DNA of 64,000 nucleotides from Fragilariopsis cylindrus CCMP1102 (lineage: Eukaryota > Bacillariophyta > Bacillariophyceae > Bacillariales > Bacillariaceae), in the NCBI GenBank assembly GCA_900095095.1, contig FMBT01000428.1, positions 1-64,000 of the forward strand. The letters run 5' to 3'. Below are positions 40,578-51,944 of the stretch, one piece after another. The position numbers were made by a program, and so were the translations under genes. Each line of letters opens with the position of its first letter. The stretch's first letter is position 1. Under the pieces are notes generated by a model, which saw only the letters and a program-made list of their open reading frames with translations, was not told the DNA's origin and did no database searches.

Positions 40578-42080
40578 TTACTCAAGAGCCATGGCACCTG
40601 CAACAATTTCAAGAAGTTCTTGTGTAACGGCGGCTTGACGAGCACGATTGTATTGAAGACTTAATTCCTTTTCAAGGGCACCGGCGTTGTCACTAGCACT
40701 TTGCATAGATTGCATTCGTGCGGCAAGTTCGGATGCAACAGATTCTTGTAATGTACGAAGGACTTGTCCATTTAGGTACAGAGGAAGGATTGAGTTAACA
40801 ATTTGAAGTGGATCTTGTTCGAAGATCATATCATTAGGGAATTCTTGCGGTTCAGCAACGGCAAGTTCGGTACGTTCGACACTGAATTCACCAGATTCGG
40901 ATGTCAATTGAAAACTTCATCACCGGTTTGGGTAATATCAGAAGCGGAGAAAGGAACCAATGTTCGGACTGCTGGTACAGAGGCGATAAGAGAAACAAAC
41001 TTGGTGTAAAGTAATTCGATGGCATCGGTTTCACCAGAGAGGAAGGTGTTTAATAATTCCTCAGAGATGGCAAGGGCATCCTTGGCGTTAGGGTTTTGTC
41101 CACATTCAAATTTGGCACGGATAGGGAACTTACGACGTTCAAAGTAAGCAATTCCCTTAACTCCAATAAGAACCATATCAACCTCAATACCTTGAGCGGT
41201 AAGTTCCTTATAACGGGCTTCAGCCTTCTTGATCATAAATGAGTTGTATCCTCCGCAAAGTCCGCGATCACCTGTGACAACAGTCAATGTAACCTTCTTG
41301 ACCTCACGTTGTGTTAAAAGAGGAAGATCCATAGCTTCACCTCCTAATCGAGCAATCAAACCACCGAAAACAGATTGAAGGTTTCCGAAAATGGACGTGT
41401 TGCAAGGACGGCATCTTGTGCACGTCGGACCTTGGCGGCCGCGACAAGTTTCATTGCCATGGTAATCTTCTTTGTGTTCTTTACCGAGGAAATACGATCA
41501 CGGATAGCTATTATTCGAGTTTTAAGAAAAGAAAGAAAGATCAATCACGATTGACGTAGCAGTTAAGAGGATTCATTCGGAGAAGTAGAAGAAAGAAGGT
41601 AAGAAAGAGATACGATATGCAAGGAAAGGATCTCCAACGACTATAGATTCGGTGATAGCGACGACGGCAGAAGAAAAAGATGGATGATGTATGATGTCTA
41701 TGTCCTTCCAGAATGACTTTTTTCTGCGCATCATTTGCCACCCTTTCGTCCTATCCTATTGTGGTGTATTGTGGTATGCGTCTAGCCTAAGTTGCCTATC
41801 TATTCAGTATATACGGCATGATAATTTTTTCCCAGGCTAAAATATAAAGGATTCGATATTTCCTTATGACGTACGCGCGTCGCAGCGAGTAACTCAACGT
41901 ACCATTAGCTTTACCATCCATGACAATTGTAGCACGACGATTAGCATGTGATTGACTAGGTGCAACAACATTATCAAGAGCACGTCCACCAACAGCAGGA
42001 ACACTGGTAGTGAAGGCAGCAGGACCTGATGTGAAAGCGTTGGCTGTTGCCAAAAAGGCTGCTAGACAAAAGAATCTCAT
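40578..42080 (-). CDS. atpC: plastid ATP synthase gamma chain
   Basis: Central shaft subunit of CF1, nuclear-encoded. Exon 1 (42080-41903) carries the presequence [19 protein letters not shown], a signal peptide ending ANA|F as required for diatom plastids. A 395-bp intron follows, then exon 2 (41507-40578): [34 protein letters not shown] and the C-terminal helix with [17 protein letters not shown] and [10 protein letters not shown]. Frames shift near 41380 (ETF-QSVFGGL) and 40912 (EVF-QLTSES, in a T run), each fitting one missing base. With two added it is 369 residues, a normal precursor. I see no cysteine pair of the kind that gives light/redox control in green plants, as expected for this lineage. 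Confidence 0.95.
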
Positions 42081-42745
42081 GGTTATTTAATTTATTTTTT
42101 TTGTTTTGTATGAAATTGTGGATATTATCCTAGACAAATCTCAGTAAACGGCGGTAAAATAATGAGATTGTGCGGTTTTCATAATCGAAGAAACAGCAGG
42201 TGATACAGTAGGTCAAAATCTCTCTCGTGCGCATGTGTTCAACTTGCGAACGCACGACGCACACACTCGAGAGGGCATCCGGCATTTCGTACGTGGGAAT
42301 CTCAATGACGTGCGTTTTGCGTTTGTCTTTGTGTGCCGATAACTTACTAGGGTTGCATCAAAAATTAATCGACACAAAAAATAAATTTACGACTAGCTCG
42401 ACCAAAGCGTGTCTTACGCGTGATTTTTTATGCATGCGCTTCATCTGTTCGATTAAATCATGCATCATAAATGGGGAAATAAATACATAACATGAACCTC
42501 CCCCAAATCAACTTTATTATTTATTTAATAAAATGTTTTTTCGAAGTTGGTGATGCGTCACACGTAAATCATCATAACAACGACCAACATATTCTTCTTC
42601 TGTAACTCGTCAGCATTTCATTACAGTACGACAATACCGTAGAGTATTATTCACATTGACAAGATAAGAAATAAGAAATAAAGAACTTATACATTACTAT
42701 TGATGCTGTTGTATCATAATTCGAATCAATCTCAAATTATCAAAC

Positions 42746-42782
<37 letters not shown>

Positions 42783-42795
42783 GTCCAGCCAAACT
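42081..42795. other. divergent promoter of two plastid-protein genes
   Basis: 715 bp between atpC and the 2Fe-2S protein gene, with a 37-bp AAT microsatellite (42745-42781) right before the latter's ATG. No gene seen. Confidence 0.55.
42745..42781. repeat. AAT microsatellite, about 12 units
   Basis: Perfect triplet repeat ending 14 bp before the ATG of the 2Fe-2S protein, so probably in its 5' leader. Confidence 0.9.
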
Positions 42796-43155
42796 ATGAA
42801 TACCTTTAAATCGGTTATATTCCTTTTCTTTGCAGCTGCAGTAGCTGTAAACGCGTTTCAGCAGTCGACGTCACTATATTCGACGAGAGCATTAACTACT
42901 TCTAGCACTTCTTCCACTTCTTTGCATATGACGGTGTTGACCTACAAAGGAAAGAAAAAGAATTTTAAAGAGGGTAGTCCCTTAAAGAGTGCTGTTGCTG
43001 GTCTTGGAGTTAAACCAAGATACAGTTGTAAGAAGGGTGACTGTGGTAGTTGTACATTGAGTGTGGGCGGTCAACGAGTCAAACCATGTGTAGGGAAGGT
43101 TCCTGCTGAACCACGTCTTAAATCATTAATAGAAAAGGGACTTGAAATCAAATAG
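42796..43155 (+). CDS. plastid-targeted compact 2Fe-2S ferredoxin-like protein
   Basis: 119 residues, one exon. The presequence MNTFKSVIFLFFAAAVAVNA is followed by FQQSTSLYS, the bipartite plastid pattern. The mature part is only about 75 residues: MTVLTYKGKKKNFKEG, then the cluster loop YSCKKGDCGSC and KPCVGKVP. The cysteine spacing is C-x4-C-x2-C-x11-C. Plant-type ferredoxins have about 29 residues before the last Cys. An 11-residue gap is the pattern of succinate dehydrogenase subunit B and xanthine dehydrogenase. So it is a ferredoxin-fold electron carrier, but probably not the main photosynthetic ferredoxin. Neighbours are atpC (divergent) and a sirohaem-pathway gene (convergent). Confidence 0.85.
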   Translation: MNTFKSVIFLFFAAAVAVNAFQQSTSLYSTRALTTSSTSSTSLHMTVLTYKGKKKNFKEGSPLKSAVAGLGVKPRYSCKKGDCGSCTLSVGGQRVKPCVGKVPAEPRLKSLIEKGLEIK

Positions 43156-43847
43156 ATTATAATTATGCATACATGTATGTATGCATACATGTATGCATAC
43201 AAAAAATTGTACCGTATTATTCATGCGAGAGAAAAAGGAAAGAATGGAGGTCAAAAAGAGGAGTGTGACAAGAAAAAATATGAGTTCTACCTATTTTGGT
43301 TTGGAGAATTCATTGTCCATCGACTTACGCATGTAAACGTACTTTATCATCACAAAACACACTTACAACGTTCCAAACGTTTCAGTACTTGTTTTCAAAA
43401 ACTCGAATCGAATCTTTTGGTGCTATAATGAAGACCTAAAAAAAACTATATACCGTATCCCAATTAGAACTTGGGAGAAAGCTTACAATACATCATATAT
43501 ATACGAGTAATTAAATAAGAAATCGATCGCTAACAATACATAAAAATAAATAAAAATCGATGATTAAATATAATATTTACAGAATTTTGTATTTAAAAAA
43601 TCTCTCTGCTTTTCTTGTCGCATTCATTTTGCTTTGAAGGCGTTTTCGCATTACATGTGACTGATGCTCCATCAAAGAGTCATGAATGTATTGTGTGTGT
43701 ATTTGTATATAATGTGCACGTATTTTATAGTGGTTCTCAAAATCGGTTTATTCGTTTCAGTATACATTAATGTATGTATTGGTGTTCTATTTTTGACTTG
43801 ACTGGTACGTGCGTTGCTGGTGATTGTCGTGCTGAGAATCCCCGGCT
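43156..43847. other. convergent intergenic region with ATGCATAC repeat
   Basis: Begins with a palindromic ATGCATACATGT array at 43165-43201. The rest is AT-rich 3' flank with no gene. Confidence 0.55.
43165..43201. repeat. palindromic ATGCATACATGT array
   Basis: Repeated self-complementary GCATAC/GTATGC units 10 bp after the stop of the 2Fe-2S gene; could form a hairpin in its 3' UTR. Confidence 0.75.
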
Positions 43848-45118
43848 TTACACGGTCATAACTTTATCACTTGCGTTTTGTATTAGACCTTGCATGACCA
43901 TCCCATCATCGTCCTTTTCTAAGAGCACATCTACAACTTTACCAACAACAATTGTACTTGGTGCTTGAATGTTGTACTTTTCTGCTATGTCAGCTATTGT
44001 TTGCATATTACCGACGACTGTTCTTTGATTTGGACAACCAGCTCTTTCGATTATACCCACCGGTGTATCTTTAGGGTATCCTGCCAAATTAACAAGACGA
44101 TCACATAATTGTCTCAATCTACCGACCGCCATCAGAAAGACAATTGTTTGTTCCTCGTGATATTGTATCAAATCGGGTGATGTTCCTTCTCTACCATATC
44201 CCGTACACATCACAACTTGATTCGAAACACCTCTGTGAGTAACAGGTATGTTGGCCAACAGGGGAGCAGAAAATGCAGACGATACACCCTAAATATTGAT
44301 TGATTGAATTGATTGATTGATTGGTTCGTTTCATTTCATAGGAAGTTCCAGATATTAAAAAAGTGAGAATTGTTATGAATAAGATCATGATGGTCGCAAA
44401 AAAATCAAAGGAATATTGCAATTGCGACGACACGAAGAAGGAAGACACGACCTTTAAACTGGAAAACTTACAGGTACAACCTTGGATTCGACTCCAAACT
44501 TTCGAAATTGGATGACTTCCTCTCCACCTCTTCCAAATACAAATGGATCACCAATTTTAAGCCGAATGACATGTTTCCCCGCAGCTAGTCCCTCGTGCGT
44601 CCAAAAATAAATTTCCTCTTGTGCAAATTCAGCACAACCAGGCATCTTTCTTGCGATTTTGATTTCACCCTTCACTAGATCAAGAATCTCTTGACTGACA
44701 AGACGATCCGAAATAATCAATGCATCCGGATCTTGAAGTAGCTTATAAGCTTTTACGGTCAGCAAGTCAGGATCGCCCGGACCAGATCCAACCAATGTGA
44801 TCCTCCCTCCATTTCCAAGTGCTCCTTTGGTGTGTCTGAAAGGGTTCGAGAGTGGCGCTTGACGGATACCCCATTCGTTCTGCTTGCTTGATTCGATAGT
44901 CTCCCGTGAATATTCTACTTCCCATTATTATTGATACCTAGATTGCTGGCTATTCGATGTGTCAATAAAAAAAAGAGATTATTATTATTAGAGTCTCCCG
45001 ATATCCGAGATGTCGTCGATTTGATAGATGTCGATGTCAAAAAGGCCTCGTTGCAACAAACAAGCACAAGGAGTAGAAGAAGCCCATAACATGGTGAATT
45101 ATTGAAAAAGTTATTCAT
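43848..45118 (-). CDS. UPM1: plastid uroporphyrinogen-III C-methyltransferase
   Basis: SAM-dependent methylation of uroporphyrinogen III to precorrin-2, the branch from haem/chlorophyll synthesis to sirohaem (cofactor of nitrite and sulfite reductases). Exon 1 (45118-44472) carries a signal peptide with CCNEAF, then LVGSGPGDPDLLTVKA (family motif 1), ISDRLVSQEIL and GDPFVFGRGGEE. Exon 2 (44288-43848) has the family motif GVSSAFSAPLLANIPVTHR and the C-terminal Rossmann-like half with VGNMQTIADIAE. The intron joins VVP to GVSS. The frame shifts near 44919 (NNNGK to VEYSRE), fitting one missing A; with it the protein is 362 residues. It lies next to a 2Fe-2S gene, which suits nitrite/sulfite reduction, but such proximity may be chance. 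Confidence 0.92.
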
Positions 45119-45898
45119 TTTAGAAGATTAGTTTGAATGTTCTTTCGAATTATATTCCTTTGTTTTATGAGAATATATCTGTGCGTTTTCGAAGTTTGAT
45201 GTGTTGTTATTATTTTATTTGTCGTCGTCGAGAATAAAGAGAATAAGAGAAAGAATAAAACGCAGAGCTTCTCCGGCAACGTTTCGGAGTGTGTGATTGA
45301 ATTTCTTAACACCTTCTTTTTAGTTCGGAGCAAAAACCATCTGGAAAATTGATGGCTGCTGCTGGACCATCTTCATACGTGGATAAAAATGTATGAAATA
45401 TTTAAGAAAATGAAAAATATACTAGAGAATAATCGAAGAAAAGAATGTAGGTACAGTACTGTAGATTAGTCTAACTACGTATATCTACTAGATTACTCTC
45501 GTAGGCTTATGATACTACCACTATTTCCACATGCAACGAAAAAATGCTGTATAGAATTGAAATGTATATTCATAATTTATGGAACTGCTCACTTGGGAAT
45601 CTGATGATAATTTAAGATGCGAAAAAAATGTTTTACATAGTATTATTAATATGAATTATAGATTTGTTATAGGTTAACATGTGTTAACAAACAGACTGTA
45701 AGAAATGGAAAATTGTGGGAATTGACGGCATGTCTATTCCTTGTGAATATTTCGTGATGGTGATGGACCATATGATAGGTCCTAGTGTACTTTCCTACCT
45801 TTGCATGTGGCTTATTATTGATAGACATTATATTGCTAAGCTTAGAAGAAGAAAGCGATTAATTGCATACGAGGTTTTTCTATAGACAATGGAATCAA
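45119..45898. other. intergenic region
   Basis: 780 bp between UPM1 and the RING gene; AT-rich, no gene seen. The first 200 bp are UPM1 leader. Confidence 0.5.
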
Positions 45899-47103
45899 TC
45901 ATTCTCCACTACCATTCTCCTCGTCCTTCTTAGATACAGATGTTTCGATACAAAAATCTTGTCGACAACAGGGACATAAAATAGGGAAATCGCAGATAAG
46001 ACTAAGAGCTTGTTCGTCTGACATGTTTCGATTATCACGTTTACGTTCCTTTTGTGCCTTTCGTCCCACGGCTACGTACCAATTTAAGATACAGTCGCTA
46101 TGATAGACGTGGGTGCATTTTGAGTTGCTTGACCAAGTGATCTTATCGTCCTCTTCGAATAGACAAAGACAAATCGCACATCCGTTCGATACAAGACGGC
46201 GACTCCCGCTGATAGATTCTTCCTTCGATTCTGTATCCTGGATGACAACAGAAGTACCAGAAAGTGGAATGGACACTTTTTGACCATCAGTAAATTTAAA
46301 TGCTAGTAAATCTTCCCATCATCACTACTATCGGATCGTTTCTCTTCTGCAATAGTTTGTGCCTCGATGTCATGTATGCTATTGTCATCGTTATCAATAC
46401 TTTCCCGTGACTCTATAACTGTCGAATCAATGGTCGATTCACATTGAGTTTCCGTATCATCACCTTCTTCTTCATCATCCTGAGATTCTTTCTTCCCAAT
46501 CATCTTCGATTTCTCCGATGCTGCGTTGCCTTCGTCTTCACATATTACATCCGACTTTGTCAGTGACTATAATAATCACGATATGAAATATTTCGCCACG
46601 ATGAAAAAAGAAGAAAATCATGGGTGAAGATGAGATACGAGACGATAGACTTTGAAAAAGTGAAATAAGTGAAAAAAAAGGCTGTCTGTTTGAATTCGTA
46701 GGATACGCGTACTTCTTGTACGAACGAAATTCTATAATCAGCGTAAACGTACCATAGAGTAATTTTCCATCAAATGCACCAAATATTGCTGTCTAATTTC
46801 GTCCTCTTGTGTTCGGTTTGTCTGGAAGCGACGATGATTGTCTTGTATCGTTTGTCGTCTTTCTTGTTGATCCAGCTCATCGCTATGATTGTTACCATCA
46901 TCATCAAATAAATTTTCGTCGTCACTGATCCATCGTCTTTCTCGGATCCCACGCATACAAATTTTTCTGCGTCTGGAGGAATAGAAGGGTAAACAAATAA
47001 AAAGTAACATAGTACAGATCCAAAGTAGCATCCACGTTACGTTTCCATCGGAGTAGGTCCTCGAAGTACCGTCAGCGTTACTACTATCATATGCCGATGT
47101 CAT
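45899..47103 (-). CDS. membrane-anchored RING finger protein
   Basis: Probable E3 ubiquitin ligase. Exon 1 (47103-46753) has one membrane helix, VTWMLLWICTMLLFICLPF (residues 24-42), then basic RRRKICMRGIRERRW and a charged helical stretch. Exon 2 (46566-45899) has a long Glu/Asp/Ser region and then a C-terminal RING: CAICLCLFEEDD, CTHVYHSDCILNW, and CPCCRQDF. A 60-residue loop rich in Lys/Arg separates the last two parts, a layout I have seen in diatom RING proteins. Splicing at ATG|GTACGT to TAG|TCACTG is in phase. The frame shifts near 46306 (GKIY to LAFKFTDG), fitting one missing base, and then gives 339 residues. Substrate unknown. Confidence 0.8.
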
Positions 47104-47599
47104 TGTCAAGTGTTGGTGCCTTCCGACGGAAATGTTGTGAAACCTATCCTATTCTCTTTTTCTTATTAGTACTCTTCGGTTAGATTTTTTAACAGAGACC
47201 AGTTGATGATTCGTTCCTTTTTGTCGTCGCCGTTGTTGCCATCGGCCATCATCTAAAAACTAGTTAGTTCTGTAAGTTGCGAGTTGTGGCGAGTTGTGGG
47301 AGTTCATGTGACCATGTTGCTCGTCAAGCGAAGTTGCTGTTCCTCCCGAAGAACAATTCGAAAAATGTTCGAATTTTTGTGTACTTTTTTTCATACTTCT
47401 GTTTTTACGTCTGAGTGTGTCAGTAACTTACACATCTTTATTTGTGTATCTTGGAAGTTCGCGATTTTTCAACTAAATTCAATGGAAATAAACGACGAGC
47501 GTGCCATTGACACTCTTTATTGTAACTTCAAATGACTAACTATCATTCCCACTTACTTGTACTCATCACACAAGACTTCTTAGATATGTATATATAGGT
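47104..47599. other. intergenic region
   Basis: Promoter side of the RING gene. The plus frame at 47284-47535 has no recognisable content. Confidence 0.45.
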
Positions 47600-48200
47600 A
47601 CCAGGGACATATGCATTATGTATGTCAGCTTGAAAGACCTTCCAGACTGTCCAAACCAACCAACTACAACAAAAAAGTTGGATAAAATCATAAATGGACC
47701 TGCACAAGAATAGAATCAGAGTATGTTTCTTGCTGACTCACTCTTTTGCCACTTTTGAATTGTGGGACTTTGTTATCATCCACAAACATCATCATTGCCT
47801 TACAATTATCAAACATCATATGAACACCTGATACATGTTGTGCGATTGGTATCTAACTGTTGTCACCACTAAATCCAAAAGCAATCATCATCATGTTCTT
47901 TCATTTATAATTGCCTTCTCCCAGTGGCTAGTCCCTGTTTCCTCATCATCGATCTTCCTAGTTTCAGCTATTGACTTAGGCAAGTATACAACATGTTAGT
48001 TGGTCTTCAACCAATGTTTAGACTTGTTTCCACAGATAATATGAACTATTTTCCTCAACAATACACATAGAACCAACCAGTGGGTATTGCATGATTCCTT
48101 CATCATTTCATAGGCATGGTTTAGCCCTTATCTATCTCATCTACAAAGATAAATAAGATAGGCCACACGAAAAATTCAAATCCAATATTGTTGATCATCT
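47600..48200 (-). mobile_element. decayed Ty1/copia-like retrotransposon fragment
   Basis: Read on the minus strand, several short stretches resemble the start of the reverse transcriptase region of Ty1/copia elements, in the right order. It is a fossil: broken many times, no intact gene, no terminal repeats or integrase that I can see. Boundaries are approximate. Strong decay suggests an old insertion. Confidence 0.5.
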
Positions 48201-48470
48201 TTCTTTCATTTTATAGACTGAGTTTGCATAGTGCAGCCTGATAGATTGGCGACGACGACAACAACAATACACAGAATGATATCTACTATACAATCTGAGC
48301 CTTACTCATCGATACTCCTACCAAAAGTATTAAAATATCCCCTGAAATTTGATTACAAAGGCGTTAATCTTACTATCAACTAATGTACTAGTGTACTAAT
48401 GTACTAATGTTGGTAATAGCAATAATATGAGCACAAGATTAAATTTTATTTTATATACTATATCTTTGAT
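48201..48470. other. intergenic region
   Basis: Between the decayed element and the 3' end of the reductase gene; it includes a short CTAATGTA repeat near 48383-48412. Nothing coding. Confidence 0.5.
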
Positions 48471-50545
48471 TTAGTATACTTCGACGTGCCATTGCTTTGC
48501 CTTTTTCAGTCCCTTGAGCCATTCATCGTAGTTAAGACCTTTCTTCTCAGCGACACCCTTGAGCATGTCTTGGATTCCAGGCATCATTCCCTTCAAACCA
48601 CAGAAGTAGATGTGGGCACCGCTCTCGAGCTTGTTGAAGACCTCATCAGCATATTCTTCAACCTTATCTTGGATGTACATTTTCCCTCCTTTAGTATTAT
48701 TTTGTTCACGAGAAAGAGCATAGTCAATACGAAGATTTTCTGGGAACCTTGTCTTCGCCTCTTGGAATTCATCATCGTACAAAAGAGCATCGCTATTGGC
48801 AACACCTAAGAACAACCATGCCTCCCCCTTATAGGCACGGGCAGCAGGGGTATCTTCATTAAAGAGACGACGAATGAATCCACGGTAAGGAGCAATACCC
48901 GTTCCGGTAGCAACCATGATATAGTTGGTGGAAGGGTCCTCTTCAGGCATAAGCATTACCTTTCCAGCAGGTCCAGTCATTACAACATCATCACCGGGTT
49001 GAGTATCACAGAGAAAGTTCGAGCAAATACCCTTCTTGGCTGGGTCGTCAGCTTTAAGTTCGTCATCCCAGTATGTAGCACGACGGACGCACAAGGATCC
49101 GGTCTTACCAGTCATATCATCACCATATCGGGAGGAGGCAATAGAATAAAGACGGACGGAATGTGGTTTACCATCCTTTTCACGGGTACCTGGAGGAATC
49201 ACACCCCATGATTGTCCCTCCCAATAAGGGAAGTCACCTTTGTGATCAACAATGATATGACAAGTCTCACCGGTGGCCTTTGGTCCTACAATACGCTTTG
49301 TTGAAACAACCTTTCCAGTGAAGGGAGCCTTGTTTTTGTATACATTGACAGGAACACTCGATTGGTCGTAATATGGTGTGGCTTCCAAGAACTCTTGCGT
49401 CGGCGTCGATGATTTCTTGAATAGTACCTCATTTGCCGCAAATGCAATCAACACTGAAATAGCAATCAGTCCTCCAGTTCTCCCGGCAAGCGTTAAGGCG
49501 GTCATAATCAATCCGGCAGAAACCACACCAGCAAAGATGGAGGACAAAGCAAAGAGGGTTGGCATACCTAATAAAAATGATCCCATCGCCCCAGTCCAAG
49601 CACCTGTTCCGGGTAGAGGAATACCAACGAAGGCTGCCAATGAAACCCATTGCTTTTCTAGGGAACCCACACCTAATCCAGCGGCCTTCTTCTCTGCACG
49701 ATTTAAGATAGGACTCATAAGTTTTTTCAATGATGGATTTTTCAATAGAAACAGAAGCGGAACAATAGGGATCATATTTCCGATGACACAAGTTAAAAGT
49801 ACTTGTTGGATCGGTAATCCCATCCATACACCAACTGGGATAGCTCCACGAAGTTCTACAACCGGCATCGCAGAAATTGTAGCAAGAACAGCCCATTTTG
49901 GTAAACCAAAGCTCATGAAGAAATTGGCAATCTTTTGTCCTGTATGCAAATGTTCTACTGTTTCCACCACTGCCTTTTTCGCAGCAAACGCAGGACTAGT
50001 AAGTAATGACAAAGTTACGAGAGCCATCGCCGACGTTTTCAAGAATTTGGACATTGACAACGTTTTTGATTTTGCGTTCGCACGTTCGTTGTTATTGACA
50101 ACACCATTGTTGTTGTTAGAATTACGACCAAGCACATTTCCCAACGAAGTTAAGGATAGATTCAAACTTGTTGTGGTGGAAAGGGTGTTCGTTACTCTAC
50201 TAGAAAACTGCAGATGGTTGGGAGCGTTATTTGCTCTACGTGTCGTTAAATTTATTTTTCATTATATCGTCATCATTAGAAGAAGAAAAATGACACATGG
50301 AATGGATACAGGGATATTGAATTTTGAATACATATAATTAGTAAGTTCACAGCTTTTGGATTGGCTAGCATTGACATTACAGAGATACAAATATACGAAT
50401 ATATATTATTTATGTCACCGGATAATTAATTAATTGCTCACCTAATGATCGGCGTCGACTGAAATGCCAATGCAGGTCTGCTGCTGCAGTAGACGGCAAC
50501 AGTTAGTAAAAAGCACGAAAGCATATGCTTCGTTGTCATCGTCAT
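48471..50545 (-). CDS. PETH: plastid ferredoxin-NADP+ reductase fused to an N-terminal membrane domain
   Basis: Two exons, 50545-50442 and 50235-48471, give 622 residues with no frame break. Exon 1 encodes a signal peptide ending [10 protein letters not shown], the plastid bipartite pattern; it splices AG|A-GCA to a Ser/Asn-rich transit region (36-95). At about 98-119, [22 protein letters not shown] looks like a second, thylakoid-type signal. At about 148-290 is a membrane domain with [29 protein letters not shown] and [16 protein letters not shown], which I place in the small multidrug export family (PF06695). From about 328 on is a complete [11 protein letters not shown] (FAD), [23 protein letters not shown] (NADP), and the terminal WHVEVY. 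FNR makes NADPH from reduced ferredoxin. The fusion would tie it to the thylakoid. Confidence 0.93.
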
Positions 50546-51029
50546 CGTTGCGTCTTTATTTGTAGAATAATGACGTAACTATATTAGATATATTGTATTG
50601 TGTCTAATTATTATTTTGGTACAACGATGACATAACAAACACTGCCACCTGAATTGCCGATGCAAAGTCGTAGTTGTCCAAACAAAAAATTAGTCGTCAC
50701 CTGCAAGAAGCAAAGATAATGCTAACAGGTGGTACTGTACTAATTGATAATTAACGTTTAGGTATTGCTGGTAGAAATCGTTAATAAGAACATCAAGACA
50801 GGCTTAGTGCTTAAAACATCAAAGAAGAAGTCTGCTCAACGTCCGCGTGCATGTTGACTGTTGTTGCTCTTGCTCGTTGCCTGCTAATGTAACAAACCGG
50901 GCTATTGAAGATAAGGTTGCTTGCTTAGTTCGCTACAGAAGTTTCGTGTACTACTAATTTAGCATGAAGTATAATACTCAGTCCAGTCCAAAGTCAATAT
51001 ATAAATTGTAAAGAACTACAACAACAAAA
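50546..51029. other. divergent promoter region
   Basis: 484 bp between the reductase gene and the coiled-coil gene; no gene or known motif seen. Confidence 0.5.
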
Positions 51030-51944
51030 ATGGCACGTATTATTCCTCGACCTACAAATAGCGGCGGCGGCGGCGGTACAAGTTGTACCGAACAAGACGA
51101 TAACGGTGGCAATAGTTCGGGCAGTGAGCTTCCGTCGCAGAAGCAACAACAACATCAACATCCACTTCCATCTGTTGCGGATCCAGACATTTCGTACAAT
51201 TTACCTCAATGGCTAGCTCCAGAAAAACAAACAGCTATGTCGTTTTCCATTCCCCTTCCCGATGTACCCATCAAAACTAACAAGGCCATTCGATCGTTTA
51301 TACTAAAACACAAGAATTATTCCCAAAAAATTGTCGGCAAGGATTCTGCACGTCTGCTTCAAAATCTAAAAATAAATCGACAGGAAGAAAAACAGGCAAC
51401 TAGTAAGGTGAAGACTGCGAAAGACAAATTGGCTCAGGCTTTACTATTAAAATCCGAGAAATTAAAAGAAATCCGAAAAGCACACGAGTTGAAAAACACA
51501 AACGTTATAGAAGAATTGGAACGAACCATGAGAGAAGAACAACTTAAAGAATTTGAAAAAGTAGAGCAACAAATCAAAGAAGATTTTAAATTGGAATATG
51601 GAACGAAATTCGATGAAGAGATATGTAATAAACGCAAAAGAGAACAGGAAGAGGATGAAAAGGAAGGAGGAGAAGCAGAAGAAGGAGCAATAGTAGCAGC
51701 AGAAGCACCAGCTCCTACGAACAAGGAAGATCATATTGAGACGAGTGGTGATAGCGGTATCGATGGGGGAGAAGCCAATAGCAAAATCGAAGTTCTTAAG
51801 CAGAAGCAGGAAGAGCTTCAGGGGAAAATGGAAAAGTTATCCGAGAAGAAAAGAGAAATGTTTTGGCTATTAAAACAAGTCATAAGACAAGAGGCGATGA
51901 GAAAAATGAAGAAGAAAAAGTTAGTTGGAGCTACCGCAAGATAA
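51030..51944 (+). CDS. coiled-coil protein
   Basis: 304 residues, one exon, start in ACAAAAATGGC. Residues 1-65 are Gly/Ser/Gln-rich; 66-110 are ordered (LPQWLAPEKQTAMSFSIPLP, AIRSFILKHKNYSQ); 115-205 is a long charged helix rich in Glu, Lys and Gln; 206-255 is acidic with Ala/Glu repeats; 255-304 is a second helix (VLKQKQEELQGKMEK, KREMFWLLKQVI) with a basic end. No family recognised. The basic C-terminus MRKMKKKK could be a nuclear signal. Intact. Confidence 0.65.
   Translation: MARIIPRPTNSGGGGGTSCTEQDDNGGNSSGSELPSQKQQQHQHPLPSVADPDISYNLPQWLAPEKQTAMSFSIPLPDVPIKTNKAIRSFILKHKNYSQKIVGKDSARLLQNLKINRQEEKQATSKVKTAKDKLAQALLLKSEKLKEIRKAHELKNTNVIEELERTMREEQLKEFEKVEQQIKEDFKLEYGTKFDEEICNKRKREQEEDEKEGGEAEEGAIVAAEAPAPTNKEDHIETSGDSGIDGGEANSKIEVLKQKQEELQGKMEKLSEKKREMFWLLKQVIRQEAMRKMKKKKLVGATAR

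Noticed and set aside
50165-50165. Reductase start at a TTG codon at 50165
   Set aside because: A proper ATG exon with a plastid signal peptide lies at 50545-50442 and splices in phase to 50235, so this is internal.
49378-50337. 319-residue plus-strand frame
   Set aside because: Antisense to the reductase fusion, whose domains are unmistakable on the other strand.
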